NCBI GenBank assembly: GCA_900554545.1
Contig: USHW01000043.1
Location: 1 to 18,287, forward strand
Length of the DNA: 18,287 nucleotides
Source: an uncultured Prevotella sp.
GTDB lineage: Bacteria > Bacteroidota > Bacteroidia > Bacteroidales > Bacteroidaceae
Direction: 5' to 3'
Below the pieces are notes generated by a model. That model saw only the letters and a list, made by a program, of their open reading frames with translations, was not told the origin of the DNA and did no database searches. Shown piece after piece: positions 1-7,449 of this stretch. The translations under genes were made by a program, and so were the position numbers. Each line of letters opens with the position of its first letter. Position 1 is the first letter of the stretch.

Positions 1-1283
1 GGGTTGTTGCGTTTTTTCTCCAGCAGGACTATCGACTCTTCGGCTGCGTGCAGAGCCTCGGCGGCATGCTTTTCAGAACCGAAGTCAGTGTATTTGTCAA
101 CATCCCAGTATGGATTGTCGAACAATCCGAGGCGGTATTTCAGGCGCAGCACACGGGCAACGGCGTCGTCAATCCTGCTCATGGGCACTTCGCCTTCCTC
201 CACAAGTTCCTTAAGGTAAGTGCAGAAGCTCACCTCGTATGGCACCATAGACATGTCTATGCCGGCGTTGATGGCTATTTTTATGGCCTCTTTCTTTGTC
301 GCCGCGATGTGGTCGCGCGTGCAAAGGTTGTTTATGTCGGCCCAGTCGGTCACGATAAGTCCGTCCCAGTTAAGGTCTTCTTTCAGCCATTTGGTAAGCA
401 GTTCGCGGTTGGCGTGGAACGGCATGCCGTTGTCAACGGCCGAGTTGACCATCACCGACAGCGCGCCTGCACGCACTGCGGCCAGGTAAGGGGCAAAATG
501 CTTCTCGCGGAGGTCGCTCCGCGGTATGGCCGAGGGCGTGCGGTCTTTGCCTGATACGGGCACACCGTAACCCATGTAGTGCTTCACACAGGCGGCGACA
601 TTGTACCGTCCGACATGGTTGGGGTCGTCACCTTGGAAACCGCGCACGGCCTGTACGCCCATCTCCGCGTTCAGATAGCAGTCCTCTCCGTAGTTTTCCC
701 ACATGCGGGGCCACCTCGGGTCGCGCCCGAGGTCAACCACAGGAGCATACGTCCAAGGCACGCAACTCGCCCGGGTCTCGTAAGCCGACACTTCGGCTCC
801 GCGCCTCACGAGGTCGCGGTTGAACGTTGCGCCCATGTTGACGCCCTGCGGAAAGAGTGTGCCGTCAAGCGTATAGGTGGTGCCGTGGATTTCATCCACG
901 CCGTAAATGCAGGGTATTCCTATCTCGCTCAACGACTTTTCCTGTATGCGGCGTATCATTTTCGCCCACGTAAACCTGTCCTGCGCCACGCTCAAAGGCA
1001 CGTTGAGCAGCGAGCCGACCTTGTATTTGCCTATCACGGTGTCGAGCATCTGCTCGCTAAGAGCAAAGCCGTTCTTGCTCTTCTCAAAGTCGGTAACCAC
1101 GTCGATGGTGATTTCGCACATCTGCCCTACTTTCTCTTCAAGGGTCATCTTGCCGAGCCATTCCTGTATGCGAGCCTCTATTTCCGGGTCGGAAGGTATC
1201 GCCGCAGGTGTCTGCGCCACGCCTGTGAGGCCTGTTCCGGCGCACAACGCCGAAGCCAATGCAATGTTCTTAAATCCGTTCAT
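1..1283 (-). CDS. GH3 family beta-glucosidase, 3' end cut by window edge
   Basis: A glycoside hydrolase family 3 enzyme, probably a periplasmic exo-beta-glucosidase that trims beta-glucosyl ends from glucomannan oligosaccharides. The start is the ATG at 1283-1281; about 427 codons are visible before the frame runs off the window. The N-terminus MNGFKNIALASALCAGTG followed by a small-residue stretch ending GVAQ looks like a signal peptide. Typical GH3 barrel motifs are readable: EKVGQM near the start, GIPCIYGVDEIHG, FPQGVNMGATFNRDL, KHYMGYG, and LIVTDWAD, whose Asp313 (codon 347-345) is the expected catalytic nucleophile. The visible part ends at SIVLLEKKRNN, the start of the family's second domain. 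That domain, with the usual acid/base Glu, lies outside the window, so completeness cannot be judged. It is the last visible gene of the minus-strand operon, 198 bp after the epimerase. Family call sure; exact substrate inferred. Confidence 0.93.
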   Translation of the reverse strand, partial: MNGFKNIALASALCAGTGLTGVAQTPAAIPSDPEIEARIQEWLGKMTLEEKVGQMCEITIDVVTDFEKSKNGFALSEQMLDTVIGKYKVGSLLNVPLSVAQDRFTWAKMIRRIQEKSLSEIGIPCIYGVDEIHGTTYTLDGTLFPQGVNMGATFNRDLVRRGAEVSAYETRASCVPWTYAPVVDLGRDPRWPRMWENYGEDCYLNAEMGVQAVRGFQGDDPNHVGRYNVAACVKHYMGYGVPVSGKDRTPSAIPRSDLREKHFAPYLAAVRAGALSVMVNSAVDNGMPFHANRELLTKWLKEDLNWDGLIVTDWADINNLCTRDHIAATKKEAIKIAINAGIDMSMVPYEVSFCTYLKELVEEGEVPMSRIDDAVARVLRLKYRLGLFDNPYWDVDKYTDFGSEKHAAEALHAAEESIVLLEKKRNN

Positions 1284-1320
1284 ATTTTCAATTGTGTAAT
1301 TGCTTGATTTCCAATGGGTT

Positions 1321-1404
1321 GCGAAAGGCCGTCTTTTGCGCTGCAAAAGGTGGCCTTTTACATTGTAAAAGACGGCCTTTCGCAAGCCAATTGACGGCCT
1401 TTTG
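1321..1404. repeat. 22-bp-period palindrome array, copy A
   Basis: Four 15-bp units start at 1323, 1345, 1367 and 1389, exactly 22 bp apart, each a degenerate palindrome around AAAAGGCSGYCTTTT with 7-bp spacers. Units 1 and 3 are inverted copies of each other, giving a 17-bp perfect inverted repeat (1321-1337 with 1367-1383). It sits 38 bp upstream of the GH3 start codon. Three further copies occur in this window. Confidence 0.9.
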
Positions 1405-1429
1405 AAAAACAACCTTTATGTAAACACTC

Positions 1430-1478
1430 AAAAAACCATGGTCTCCATGTTTCCGCATGGCAGCCTGCGGCCATGCGG
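1430..1478 (-). terminator. Possible weak terminator or attenuator after the epimerase gene
   Basis: Read on the minus strand just after the epimerase stop (1484-1482) there is a perfect 9-bp stem with an 8-nt loop (1453-1478, arms CCGCATGGC and GCCATGCGG). A short 5-bp CATGG/CCATG stem follows (1437-1449) and leads almost directly into six T residues (1435-1430). The second hairpin plus T-run has the form of a small intrinsic terminator. It may only reduce read-through into GH3, because no clear promoter is seen between it and GH3. Function is inferred. Confidence 0.4.
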
Positions 1479-1481
1479 CAG

Positions 1482-2765
1482 TCAGTCGCCGAAGCGCTCG
1501 ATTATCTCCATGCACATGCGTCCGTTGTGGTACGGGCACTTCCAGAAGCCGGCCTTGTCGTCGCAGCGGTTCACCGTGCCGTCGGGCATCAGGCTCCAGT
1601 GCCACTCGCCGTGCTCGCGGTCGACAAGGCAGTTCTTTATGAACTGCCAGCACTTGACAGCCGTGTCGAGAGCCGCCTCGTCGCCGAAATGCTGGTAAAG
1701 GTTGACGTGCCCCACCACGTTTTCGGCCTGAACCCACCAGTGGAGTTCCTTGTCAGTTGACGAGGTACAAGTGACAAGTTGACAAGGAGCTTCGCCTTGC
1801 CCTCCTGTCGGTTCGCCGTCCGTTCCTTGTCTGCTCGTCCGCTCGTCTGCTTGTCCACTCGTCTGCTCATAAATCAGGCTGCCGTCAGGGTTCAGTCCCT
1901 CGTCGGCGGCGCGTGCGATGTTCACTATTACAGGCTCAATCTCTTTGAGAAGGGCCTTGTCACCGAGCACCAACGCGGCCTCGTGGATTAGCCATGACGC
2001 CTCGATGTCGTGCCCGTAAGACACGATGTCACCACGGGTGTGCCAGTCGTCGTCGAAGAACAGGTCGAGATGTGATGTCTCACTGTTCATGATTTTGTCA
2101 GTGAACAGCCCAATCATGTTCCTCAACTGCCGCTCAAGCCGCGCGTCCTTCCACACGCGGTAGAGGTTGGCGTAAGGCTCGAGGATGTGCAGGTGGGTGT
2201 TCATCGTCTTGCTGGCGTTCTCGTCCTTGTCGCTGAGGCGCATGTCTCCGATTACGCTCCAGTCGCGCATGAACGCCTCAACGTAGCCGTTGCGCCCGCG
2301 GTCGAAGCTGTGCTCCTCTATCAGGCAGAACAGACGTATCGCATAGTCAAGCGCCTCGTCGTCGCCCGTCGCGCGGGCATATTCGCTAAGCCCGTATATG
2401 GCAAAGCCCTGGGCGTAGATTTGTTTCTTCGTGTCAAGCGGATTGCCGTCGGCGTCAAGCGACCAATATACGCCCCCGAAGTCGTTGTCATAGAACCTGT
2501 CTATAATGTAACGCTTGGCCCGTGTGGCCGTATCAAGATACTCCGGCCTGCGCAATATGCGGTAAGCCGCCGAGAAAGTCCACAGGATGCGCGCGTTGAG
2601 TATCGCCCCCTTGGGTGCGTCGGCGTGCAAAGTGTCGCCGCCGTCAATGCGCCCGTAGAAGCCGCCTCGCCCGCTGTCGGTCATCTTCTCCATCCAGAAC
2701 GGCAGTATGTCGTCCGTAAGTTCCTGCCTCACTTCGTTGAGCAGGGTTGTCATTCTATTGTCCAT
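1482..2765 (-). CDS. AGE-family disaccharide 2-epimerase (cellobiose/mannobiose 2-epimerase)
   Basis: A cytoplasmic N-acylglucosamine 2-epimerase superfamily enzyme of the cellobiose 2-epimerase type; in this operon it most likely converts beta-1,4-mannobiose to mannosyl-glucose, the GH130 substrate. There is no signal peptide. Motifs include GGFYGRIDG (34-42), KQIYAQGFAIYGLSEY (114-129), MNTHLHILEPYANLYRVW (188-205), YGHDIEASWL (250-259) and PYHNGRMCME (411-420). His252 and His413 match the two catalytic histidines known in this family. At 427 residues it is longer than usual (about 390-410). The extra length is a low-complexity stretch at roughly 301-338, between SLIYE and LHWWVQAE, encoded by repetitive DNA (separate entry). 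The start overlaps the symporter stop by 11 bp, implying translational coupling; an alternative ATG lies at 2753. GlcNAc epimerase activity is less likely given the neighbours. Confidence 0.92.
   Translation of the reverse strand: MDNRMTTLLNEVRQELTDDILPFWMEKMTDSGRGGFYGRIDGGDTLHADAPKGAILNARILWTFSAAYRILRRPEYLDTATRAKRYIIDRFYDNDFGGVYWSLDADGNPLDTKKQIYAQGFAIYGLSEYARATGDDEALDYAIRLFCLIEEHSFDRGRNGYVEAFMRDWSVIGDMRLSDKDENASKTMNTHLHILEPYANLYRVWKDARLERQLRNMIGLFTDKIMNSETSHLDLFFDDDWHTRGDIVSYGHDIEASWLIHEAALVLGDKALLKEIEPVIVNIARAADEGLNPDGSLIYEQTSGQADERTSRQGTDGEPTGGQGEAPCQLVTCTSSTDKELHWWVQAENVVGHVNLYQHFGDEAALDTAVKCWQFIKNCLVDREHGEWHWSLMPDGTVNRCDDKAGFWKCPYHNGRMCMEIIERFGD
1747..1868 (-). repeat. Low-complexity quasi-palindromic insert inside the epimerase reading frame
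   Basis: On the minus strand this stretch is built from degenerate 7-8 bp words of the type GACGAGC/GGACAAG, followed by words in the opposite orientation (CTTGTCA). Inner arms GACAAGGA (1781-1788) and TCCTTGTC (1824-1831) are perfect inverted copies around a 35-nt loop. It is read in frame as about 38 residues rich in Q, S, T, G, D and E, at the point where family members pass directly from SLIYE to the HWW motif. It resembles intergenic repeat DNA rather than protein-shaped sequence. Confidence 0.75.
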
Positions 2766-4149
2766 CTGCTTGCTTGCGTTTAAGGTTCAACTGTTCTGTA
2801 ATCTTCGTCACCTTCTCTTCTCCCAACGGATAGCACAGTATGAAGACAACCGACAGTACCGACGCGGCAGCCGGCAGCCAGCTGAGAAACATCTTGATGC
2901 CGTTTATCGTCTCCGCGCTCTGCACGGCGTTGGCGTGGAAGCCGAAGTAGGAAAGCAGCCATCCGGTGAGCGCCGTGCCGATGGCCCAGCCGAATTTCTG
3001 GCTCATTGACGATGCCGAGAATATCAGTCCGGTGGCGCGGTTGCCGGTGTTCAGCTCGGAATAGTCGGCACAGTCGGCGTACATCGACCACAACAGGGGG
3101 AATATGCTGCCGGCAAACATGCTGATGATGCACTGGAACACGAAGACAAGAACAATGTCGTCTTTGTCAAACCAGTAAAACACCACGCTCAACACAGCCG
3201 TCATCAGCATCGAAAGGGCAAACGTGCGCTTCTTTCCGAGCTTGTTGCTTACAGGGGCGGCGAGCACCACTCCCACGATGTTTGCCATCTGGCCGAGGGC
3301 CAGGAACAGGCCGCTCAACACGAAAGACACGCCGAAGAGCGACACCGTCTTAAAGTTTTCCTCGACAATGTAATACTTGAAGTAGTACACGGCGGCGCCG
3401 TCACGTATTGAATTGAACACCAACGCGCCCACTCCTGCAACGAAGAGAATCCACCAAGGACGGTTGTGCAGCAGGTCGCGGATGTCAGTCTTCAGCGACG
3501 TTTTCTTGTCGTTGATAGGCTTCACGCGCTCTCTCGTCCACGAGAAGCAGCCGAAGAACAGCACAACGCACAGCGCCGCAATGACCGTTGCTGCCAGGAA
3601 CCATCCCGTCTGCTGGTCGTCCACGGCCTTGCTGTGGCCGCTGAAGGCATTAGCCGTCGGCATGAAGAGCAGCAATGCGATGAAACTGCCGATGTAGGCG
3701 AACATCATGCGGAACGTGGAAAGCGTGTTCCGCTCGCTCGGATTGGGACTCATCACACCCAGCAACGAGGCGTATGGCACGTTGATGCCCGAGTAAACCA
3801 TCATCATCAGCGAATATGTGACGTAGGCGTAAACCAGCTTTCCCGTGTCGCCGAACGGCGGAGTGTAGAACGTAAGCGCGCCTATCAGGCCGAACGGGAC
3901 GGCCAACACGAGGATGTAAGGCCGGAACTTGCCCCACCGGCTGTTGCTTCTGTCGGCGATAACTCCCACAATCGGGTCGAACACCGAGTCCCAAACACGG
4001 GTCACAAGGAACATCGTTCCCACCATGGCGGCAGGCAAACCGAACACGTCGGTGTAGAAAATCATCAGGTAAGCGCCAAACAATTTCCAGAACATCGACG
4101 ACGCCATGTCGCCGAAACCGTAACCTATCTTTTCCCTTAACCTAATCAT
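2755..4149 (-). CDS. GPH-family sugar/cation symporter (MelB-like), probable mannobiose importer
   Basis: An inner-membrane glycoside-pentoside-hexuronide:cation symporter of 464 residues, normal length for the family, with about 12 hydrophobic segments. The N-terminus REKIGYGFGDMASSMFW and the segment RVWDSVFDPIVGVIADRSNS are family signatures; Asp54 and Asp58 line up with the cation-site aspartates Asp55 and Asp59 of MelB, and RWGKFRPYIL follows. The central cytoplasmic loop (TRERVKPINDKKTSLK) and the C-terminal GNRATGLIFSASSMSQKFGWA also fit. Position between GH130 and the 2-epimerase matches the B. fragilis mannan operon, so the substrate is inferred to be mannobiose or a related beta-mannoside. 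The ATG at 4149 is 82 bp after the GH130 stop; the stop codon overlaps the epimerase start. Confidence 0.93.
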   Translation of the reverse strand: MIRLREKIGYGFGDMASSMFWKLFGAYLMIFYTDVFGLPAAMVGTMFLVTRVWDSVFDPIVGVIADRSNSRWGKFRPYILVLAVPFGLIGALTFYTPPFGDTGKLVYAYVTYSLMMMVYSGINVPYASLLGVMSPNPSERNTLSTFRMMFAYIGSFIALLLFMPTANAFSGHSKAVDDQQTGWFLAATVIAALCVVLFFGCFSWTRERVKPINDKKTSLKTDIRDLLHNRPWWILFVAGVGALVFNSIRDGAAVYYFKYYIVEENFKTVSLFGVSFVLSGLFLALGQMANIVGVVLAAPVSNKLGKKRTFALSMLMTAVLSVVFYWFDKDDIVLVFVFQCIISMFAGSIFPLLWSMYADCADYSELNTGNRATGLIFSASSMSQKFGWAIGTALTGWLLSYFGFHANAVQSAETINGIKMFLSWLPAAASVLSVVFILCYPLGEEKVTKITEQLNLKRKQADGQ

Positions 4150-4154
4150 AAGTT

Positions 4155-4234
4155 TAATGAATAATGATTAATGAATAATGAACTATCATCCGTTTTGCGG
4201 ATAAAGGCGCAGCCTGATTATTCATTTTTCATTA
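4155..4234. repeat. AT-rich inverted repeat between GH130 and symporter genes
   Basis: Arms 4155-4172 and 4217-4234 are inverted copies over 18 bp with two mismatches, around a 44-nt loop that holds a small ATCCG/CGGAT hairpin. The left side continues as short repeated words of the type TAATGAATAATGA. The right arm overlaps the GH130 stop codon. It could slow or stabilise the transcript between the two genes; function unknown. Confidence 0.65.
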
Positions 4235-5410
4235 TAAATTCTTCATCACAGTCATGTTTTTGTCAATCAAACGCTTGAGAGTCTCTACCGAAGCGGTGGT
4301 TGACAGGCCGTCTTCCGGCGTGTTCATGCAGTAGTCAACGAGCTTGTCGACGGTCGAAACAGCCACGTGCATGCGCGTGTCCGACGACGCATAGTAGATG
4401 TAAACGGTGCCGTCGTCGTCGGCAATCCAGCCGTTCGAGAAGAGCACATTCGACACATCGCCCACCCGTTCGATGCCTTCGGGAGCCATGAAGTGGCCTC
4501 CGGGACGCGCGATGACGCGCGTCGGGTCATCAAGTGCTGTCATATACATATATAATACATAGCGAAGCCCGGCTGCGCAGCCGCGTACTCCGTGGGCAAG
4601 GTGCAGCCATCCGCGCGGCGTCTTGATAGGAGCAGGGCCCTCGCCGTTCTTCACTTCCTTGATGGTATGGTAGCTGCGTGCGTCTATTATCTTCTCTTCG
4701 GATATTTCAACATTGGTCATGTCGTCAACCAAAGCCCATCCGATGCCGCCTCCGCTGCCGGTGTCGATGAAGCCGTCCTGCGGCCTTGTGTAGAGCGCAT
4801 ATTTCCCGTTGACGAACTCCGGGTGCAGAACCACGTTGCGCTGCTGGCTCTTCGTCTTGATGTCGGGCAGCCTGTACCATGTCTTCAGGTCTTTTGTGCG
4901 CGCCACGGCGGCTGTCGCCGTGGCGGCGGAAAGGTCGCCGGCAGGGGCTGTGTCGTCATGTCTTTCGGCGCAGAATATGCCGTATATCCATCCGTCCTCA
5001 TGTTTGGTAAGGCGCATGTCGTATATGTTCGTGGCCGGGATGACGTCGTCGGGCATGGTTACGGGATAGTCCCAGAAGCGGAAGTTGTCAACTCCGTTGG
5101 GGCTTTCGGCCACCGCAAAGAACGACTTTCGGTCAGCTCCCTCCACGCGGACGACCAAGAGATACTTGCCGTCAAGCTTGATTGCGCCCGAGTTGAGCGT
5201 GGCGTTTATGCCTATACGCTCCATCAGGTACGGGTTTGAACGCTCGTCAAGGTCGTACCGCCAGAACACAGGTGAGTGCGCAGCGGTGAGTATCGGGTAC
5301 TTGTATCGCGTGAATACGCCGTTTGACTGTGCAACCGGCTCGTTTTTCCTTGTAATCAGCGCCTCGTGCGTTGAAAACAAATCTTTCACTTTTTCATCAA
5401 AACTTTTCAT
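4232..5410 (-). CDS. GH130 4-O-beta-D-mannosyl-D-glucose phosphorylase
   Basis: A cytoplasmic glycoside phosphorylase of family GH130, predicted to split mannosyl-glucose with phosphate into alpha-mannose 1-phosphate and glucose. There is no signal peptide. Family motifs include NGVFTRYKYPILTAAHSPVFW (30-50), RIGINATLNSGAI (65-77), PATNIYDMRL (125-134), LHPEFVNGKYALYTRPQDGF, GPAPIKTPRGWLHLAHGVRG and YASSDTRMHVAVS. Asp131 falls at the position reported as the catalytic acid (Asp131) of the B. fragilis mannosylglucose phosphorylase, and the 392-residue length fits. This supports the GH130_1 mannosylglucose subtype over mannosyl-GlcNAc or mannooligosaccharide phosphorylases. It lies 29 bp downstream of GH26 and upstream of the symporter and epimerase, so enzyme and substrate-forming epimerase are co-transcribed. 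Confidence 0.95.
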   Translation of the reverse strand: MKSFDEKVKDLFSTHEALITRKNEPVAQSNGVFTRYKYPILTAAHSPVFWRYDLDERSNPYLMERIGINATLNSGAIKLDGKYLLVVRVEGADRKSFFAVAESPNGVDNFRFWDYPVTMPDDVIPATNIYDMRLTKHEDGWIYGIFCAERHDDTAPAGDLSAATATAAVARTKDLKTWYRLPDIKTKSQQRNVVLHPEFVNGKYALYTRPQDGFIDTGSGGGIGWALVDDMTNVEISEEKIIDARSYHTIKEVKNGEGPAPIKTPRGWLHLAHGVRGCAAGLRYVLYMYMTALDDPTRVIARPGGHFMAPEGIERVGDVSNVLFSNGWIADDDGTVYIYYASSDTRMHVAVSTVDKLVDYCMNTPEDGLSTTASVETLKRLIDKNMTVMKNL

Positions 5411-5439
5411 CTGATATGTCGTTTTACTTTTTCATCTTT

Positions 5440-6588
5440 TTACCTTTTCACTTTTCCACCTTTCCCCATGTCGCCTGCAAACAGCGTGCGCCTGTCGTTG
5501 TAGAACGCTTTGAAGTCGGCCTCGGAGGCGTGTCCGGGGTATGGGGCGTAGAAGTGTCCGGACTTGTTGTGCGCGTTGCGCCACACGAGGACGTAGCTGA
5601 TGGGGTATTTCCCTATGACGGGCATCAGCGTCTTTGTCCACCACACGGAGTCGGGTATGGACTCATAGCCGGTCTCTGTCACGGCCATTGCCTTGCCGTG
5701 AGCCTTGCTTACGTCGGTCATTATGCGCAGAAGGCGGTCAAGATTGTCGATGTACGCCTGGCGGTCTTCATGCTGGTAAGCGTCCACGCCGATAACGTCA
5801 ACGATGCCGTCGCCCGGCCAGCGGCGCATGTATTCAGCCGAATCCTTCGGCTCTATGCCGGGCGAATAAGCCCAAAGCAGCTGGTCTGCGCCTTTCTCGC
5901 GCATCCTCTTGTATGTCATCTGCCAAAGGGCGTCATACTCTTCGTCGGTGCACAGCGCCTGTCCCCACCAGAACCAGCTGCCCGTATGCTCGTGCCACGG
6001 ACGGAAGAGCACGGGCACCTTCACGCCGTCTTGCGTCTTTATGGAATTGAAGAAGTCGGCCACGCGGTCAAGCCAGACGATGAACTTGTCATGGTTCTTG
6101 CCTCCGGGAAGCACCGAGCGCACCACGGTCGAGTCGCTGACGTCCCACGCGTCCTTGCCGGTAAGCGGATTGTCGGCGTGCCAGCTGAACGACACCATGC
6201 CGCCCCTCATGTACTGCGCCACGCTCTCCTGCCTTATCCTGTCGAACGGCACACCGTCAAGGTTATTGTCATTGCCCAGCTCAAGGTGGCCGAGGTCGAA
6301 CGACATCACGGCCGGCCAGTCGCCGCAGACGCTCTTGACGTCGCTCCGCTGCGCGTCGCCGTTCCATCCGATGCCGTACATCGGGTCGTCATGATGGCCG
6401 AACATGAACACGCCCTGCTCCGGCAGAGCCTTCAGCATGGCGAGCATCTGCTCAGCCTCGTGCGTGCGTGTGCGCGCTCCATTATCATCAGTGCCGCCGC
6501 AGACGCCCTGTCCGCTAACAGTTCCGGCAGCACATACAAGCGCCGCCGCAAGGCACAATCCCGGTAAAATAATAGTTTTCAGGTTCAT
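5440..6588 (-). CDS. GH26 beta-mannanase, exported
   Basis: A clan GH-A family 26 mannanase that cleaves beta-1,4-mannan; the B. fragilis counterpart in the same operon position is a mannobiose-forming exo-mannanase, so mannobiose release is likely. The N-terminus MNLKTIILPGLCLAAALVC with a small-residue tail to about VSGQ (residue 27) looks like a signal peptide; Cys20 lacks a good lipobox, so a soluble periplasmic location is more likely than a lipoprotein. GHHDDPMYGIGW (64-75) and SFSWHADNP (133-141) are typical. RPWHEHTGSWFWWG carries the acid/base Glu200, and AVTETGYE the nucleophile Glu305. Length 382 residues with no extra module. It is the first gene of the operon, with a good promoter 49 bp upstream. 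Its last codons run into A-rich low-complexity DNA that continues through the gap to GH130. Confidence 0.95.
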   Translation of the reverse strand: MNLKTIILPGLCLAAALVCAAGTVSGQGVCGGTDDNGARTRTHEAEQMLAMLKALPEQGVFMFGHHDDPMYGIGWNGDAQRSDVKSVCGDWPAVMSFDLGHLELGNDNNLDGVPFDRIRQESVAQYMRGGMVSFSWHADNPLTGKDAWDVSDSTVVRSVLPGGKNHDKFIVWLDRVADFFNSIKTQDGVKVPVLFRPWHEHTGSWFWWGQALCTDEEYDALWQMTYKRMREKGADQLLWAYSPGIEPKDSAEYMRRWPGDGIVDVIGVDAYQHEDRQAYIDNLDRLLRIMTDVSKAHGKAMAVTETGYESIPDSVWWTKTLMPVIGKYPISYVLVWRNAHNKSGHFYAPYPGHASEADFKAFYNDRRTLFAGDMGKGGKVKR

Positions 6589-6636
6589 TATAAATTGTTT
6601 GTCAGTAAATACTCACATTGTGTTCTCATTCGGATG

Positions 6637-6668
6637 CAAAGATACTTCCTTATCCTTTGACCCACAAA
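6637..6668 (-). promoter_or_regulatory. Bacteroidetes-type promoter for the GH26 operon
   Basis: On the minus strand TTTG (6668-6665) is followed after 20 bp by TATCTTTG (6644-6637), an exact match to the -33 TTTG / -7 TAnnTTTG consensus of Bacteroidetes. Transcription would start near 6630, giving a leader of about 42 nt before the GH26 ATG. Confidence 0.8.
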
Positions 6669-6797
6669 TATAATTTTATCACAAGATAATACTTTACGAC
6701 AAAACACGCCGGAAAGCCGCTTTTTGCAGACGTTTGAAGGCTTCCGGCACAGCGACTGACGACAGCCGTGTAACCCGTTGATAATCAATGGGGTTGC

Positions 6798-6878
6798 AAA
6801 AGGCCGTCTTTTAGCCTGCAAAAGGTGGCCTTTTAGAGGGTAAAAGACGGCCTTTTACCTTCCAATTTGCCGTGTTCT
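6798..6878. repeat. 22-bp-period palindrome array, copy B
   Basis: Units start at 6798, 6820, 6842 and 6864, again exactly 22 bp apart. Units 1 (AAAAGGCCGTCTTTT) and 3 (AAAAGACGGCCTTTT) are perfect inverted copies; unit 4 is degenerate in its second half. It lies 130 bp upstream of the GH26 promoter. Confidence 0.88.
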
Positions 6879-6879
6879 G

Positions 6880-6984
6880 AATTGAGAGTTGATAATGGGG
6901 AATGGATAATTATGATTTGTCTTGTTGACAGACGACCTCAAAAGGTAATCATAATTATCCATTCCCCATTATCAATTCTCAATT
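6880..6984. repeat. 105-bp inverted-repeat element (38-bp arms, 29-nt loop)
   Basis: Arms 6880-6917 and 6947-6984 are inverted copies over 38 bp with one mismatch, around a 29-nt loop. The outer part of the arm (AATTGAGAGTTGA) resembles that of the element at 11674-11778, which has identical arm and loop lengths but an unrelated loop. It lies between divergent genes, so it is not simply a terminator. No target-site duplication is seen. Confidence 0.9.
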
Positions 6985-7074
6985 TGAAAGAAGGGAGGGA
7001 GCTTGATTACCATTGTCTGTTTAGCAACATTATATATTTCTATTAGCCACAATCGGGGAACTCGGTAATTGTCA

Positions 7075-7280
7075 TGCCGCGCCCCGACGCGGCATCCGGA
7101 AAACACAATAACGCTTATGTCCGTGCGGATTTGCAATCCGCACGATGTATTATACGGGATTTGCAATCCCGTAACAAATGTATGCCATGCTGCTGAATAC
7201 CGTTAACCGCGTGCCCGACTTTGCGGCGGATTGCAAATCCGCAACGATTGATTACCATGTGCGGATTGCCAATCCGCACA
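7075..7280. repeat. Cluster of short GC-rich palindromes (REP-like)
   Basis: Five small perfect hairpins: TGCCGCG/CGCGGCA (7075-7094); CGTGCGGATT-TGC-AATCCGCACG (7122-7144); TACGGGATT-TGC-AATCCCGTA (7153-7173); GCGGATT-GCA-AATCCGC (7226-7242); and TGTGCGGATT-GCC-AATCCGCACA (7258-7280). Four share a GGATT...AATCC core. The first two of these have loop TGC and the third has its complement GCA, so the pairs face each other, as in repetitive extragenic palindrome clusters. No REP-associated transposase is in the window. Confidence 0.85.
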
Positions 7281-7365
7281 AACGCCGGTATAGTCCTACA
7301 ACATAACAACTATACAAACGCGCCACCGGCTGCGGCCAAACATACCATTATCGGATAACAAAGTA

Positions 7366-7397
7366 TTTGCCCACGACAGTATTTTGCAATAAATTTG
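7366..7397 (+). promoter_or_regulatory. Bacteroidetes-type promoter for the CE7 esterase gene
   Basis: TTTG at 7366-7369, a 20-bp spacer, then TAAATTTG at 7390-7397 fit the -33/-7 consensus exactly. The start point would be near 7403, with a leader of about 46 A-rich nt before the ATG at 7450. Confidence 0.78.
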
Positions 7398-7449
7398 CAA
7401 CCGAAAACTTTGCAGAAAGCAAAACAATAACCTAAACAAATAAATAAGT

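Larger units (their letters stand above)
6589..7449. other. 861-bp divergent intergenic region rich in repeats
   Basis: The region between GH26 (minus) and the CE7 esterase (plus) holds, in order: the GH26 leader and promoter, copy B of the 22-bp-period array, a 105-bp inverted-repeat element, a cluster of short GC-rich palindromes, and the esterase promoter and leader. Short open frames here show no protein-like features, and I see no RNA gene. Confidence 0.8.

Noticed and set aside
1482..2765. Assignment as GlcNAc 2-epimerase (sialic acid metabolism)
   Set aside because: The operon holds GH26, GH130 and a GPH symporter and no sialic acid genes; motif layout fits the cellobiose/mannobiose epimerase branch better.
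5371..6567. A 398-codon plus-strand frame across GH26
   Set aside because: It is the complement of a convincing GH26 gene with both catalytic glutamates; the translated sequence has no family resemblance.
6880..6984. The long hairpin as a retron or group II-type RNA
   Set aside because: No reverse transcriptase gene is in the window, and the element is only two matched arms and a 29-nt loop without conserved RNA core features.
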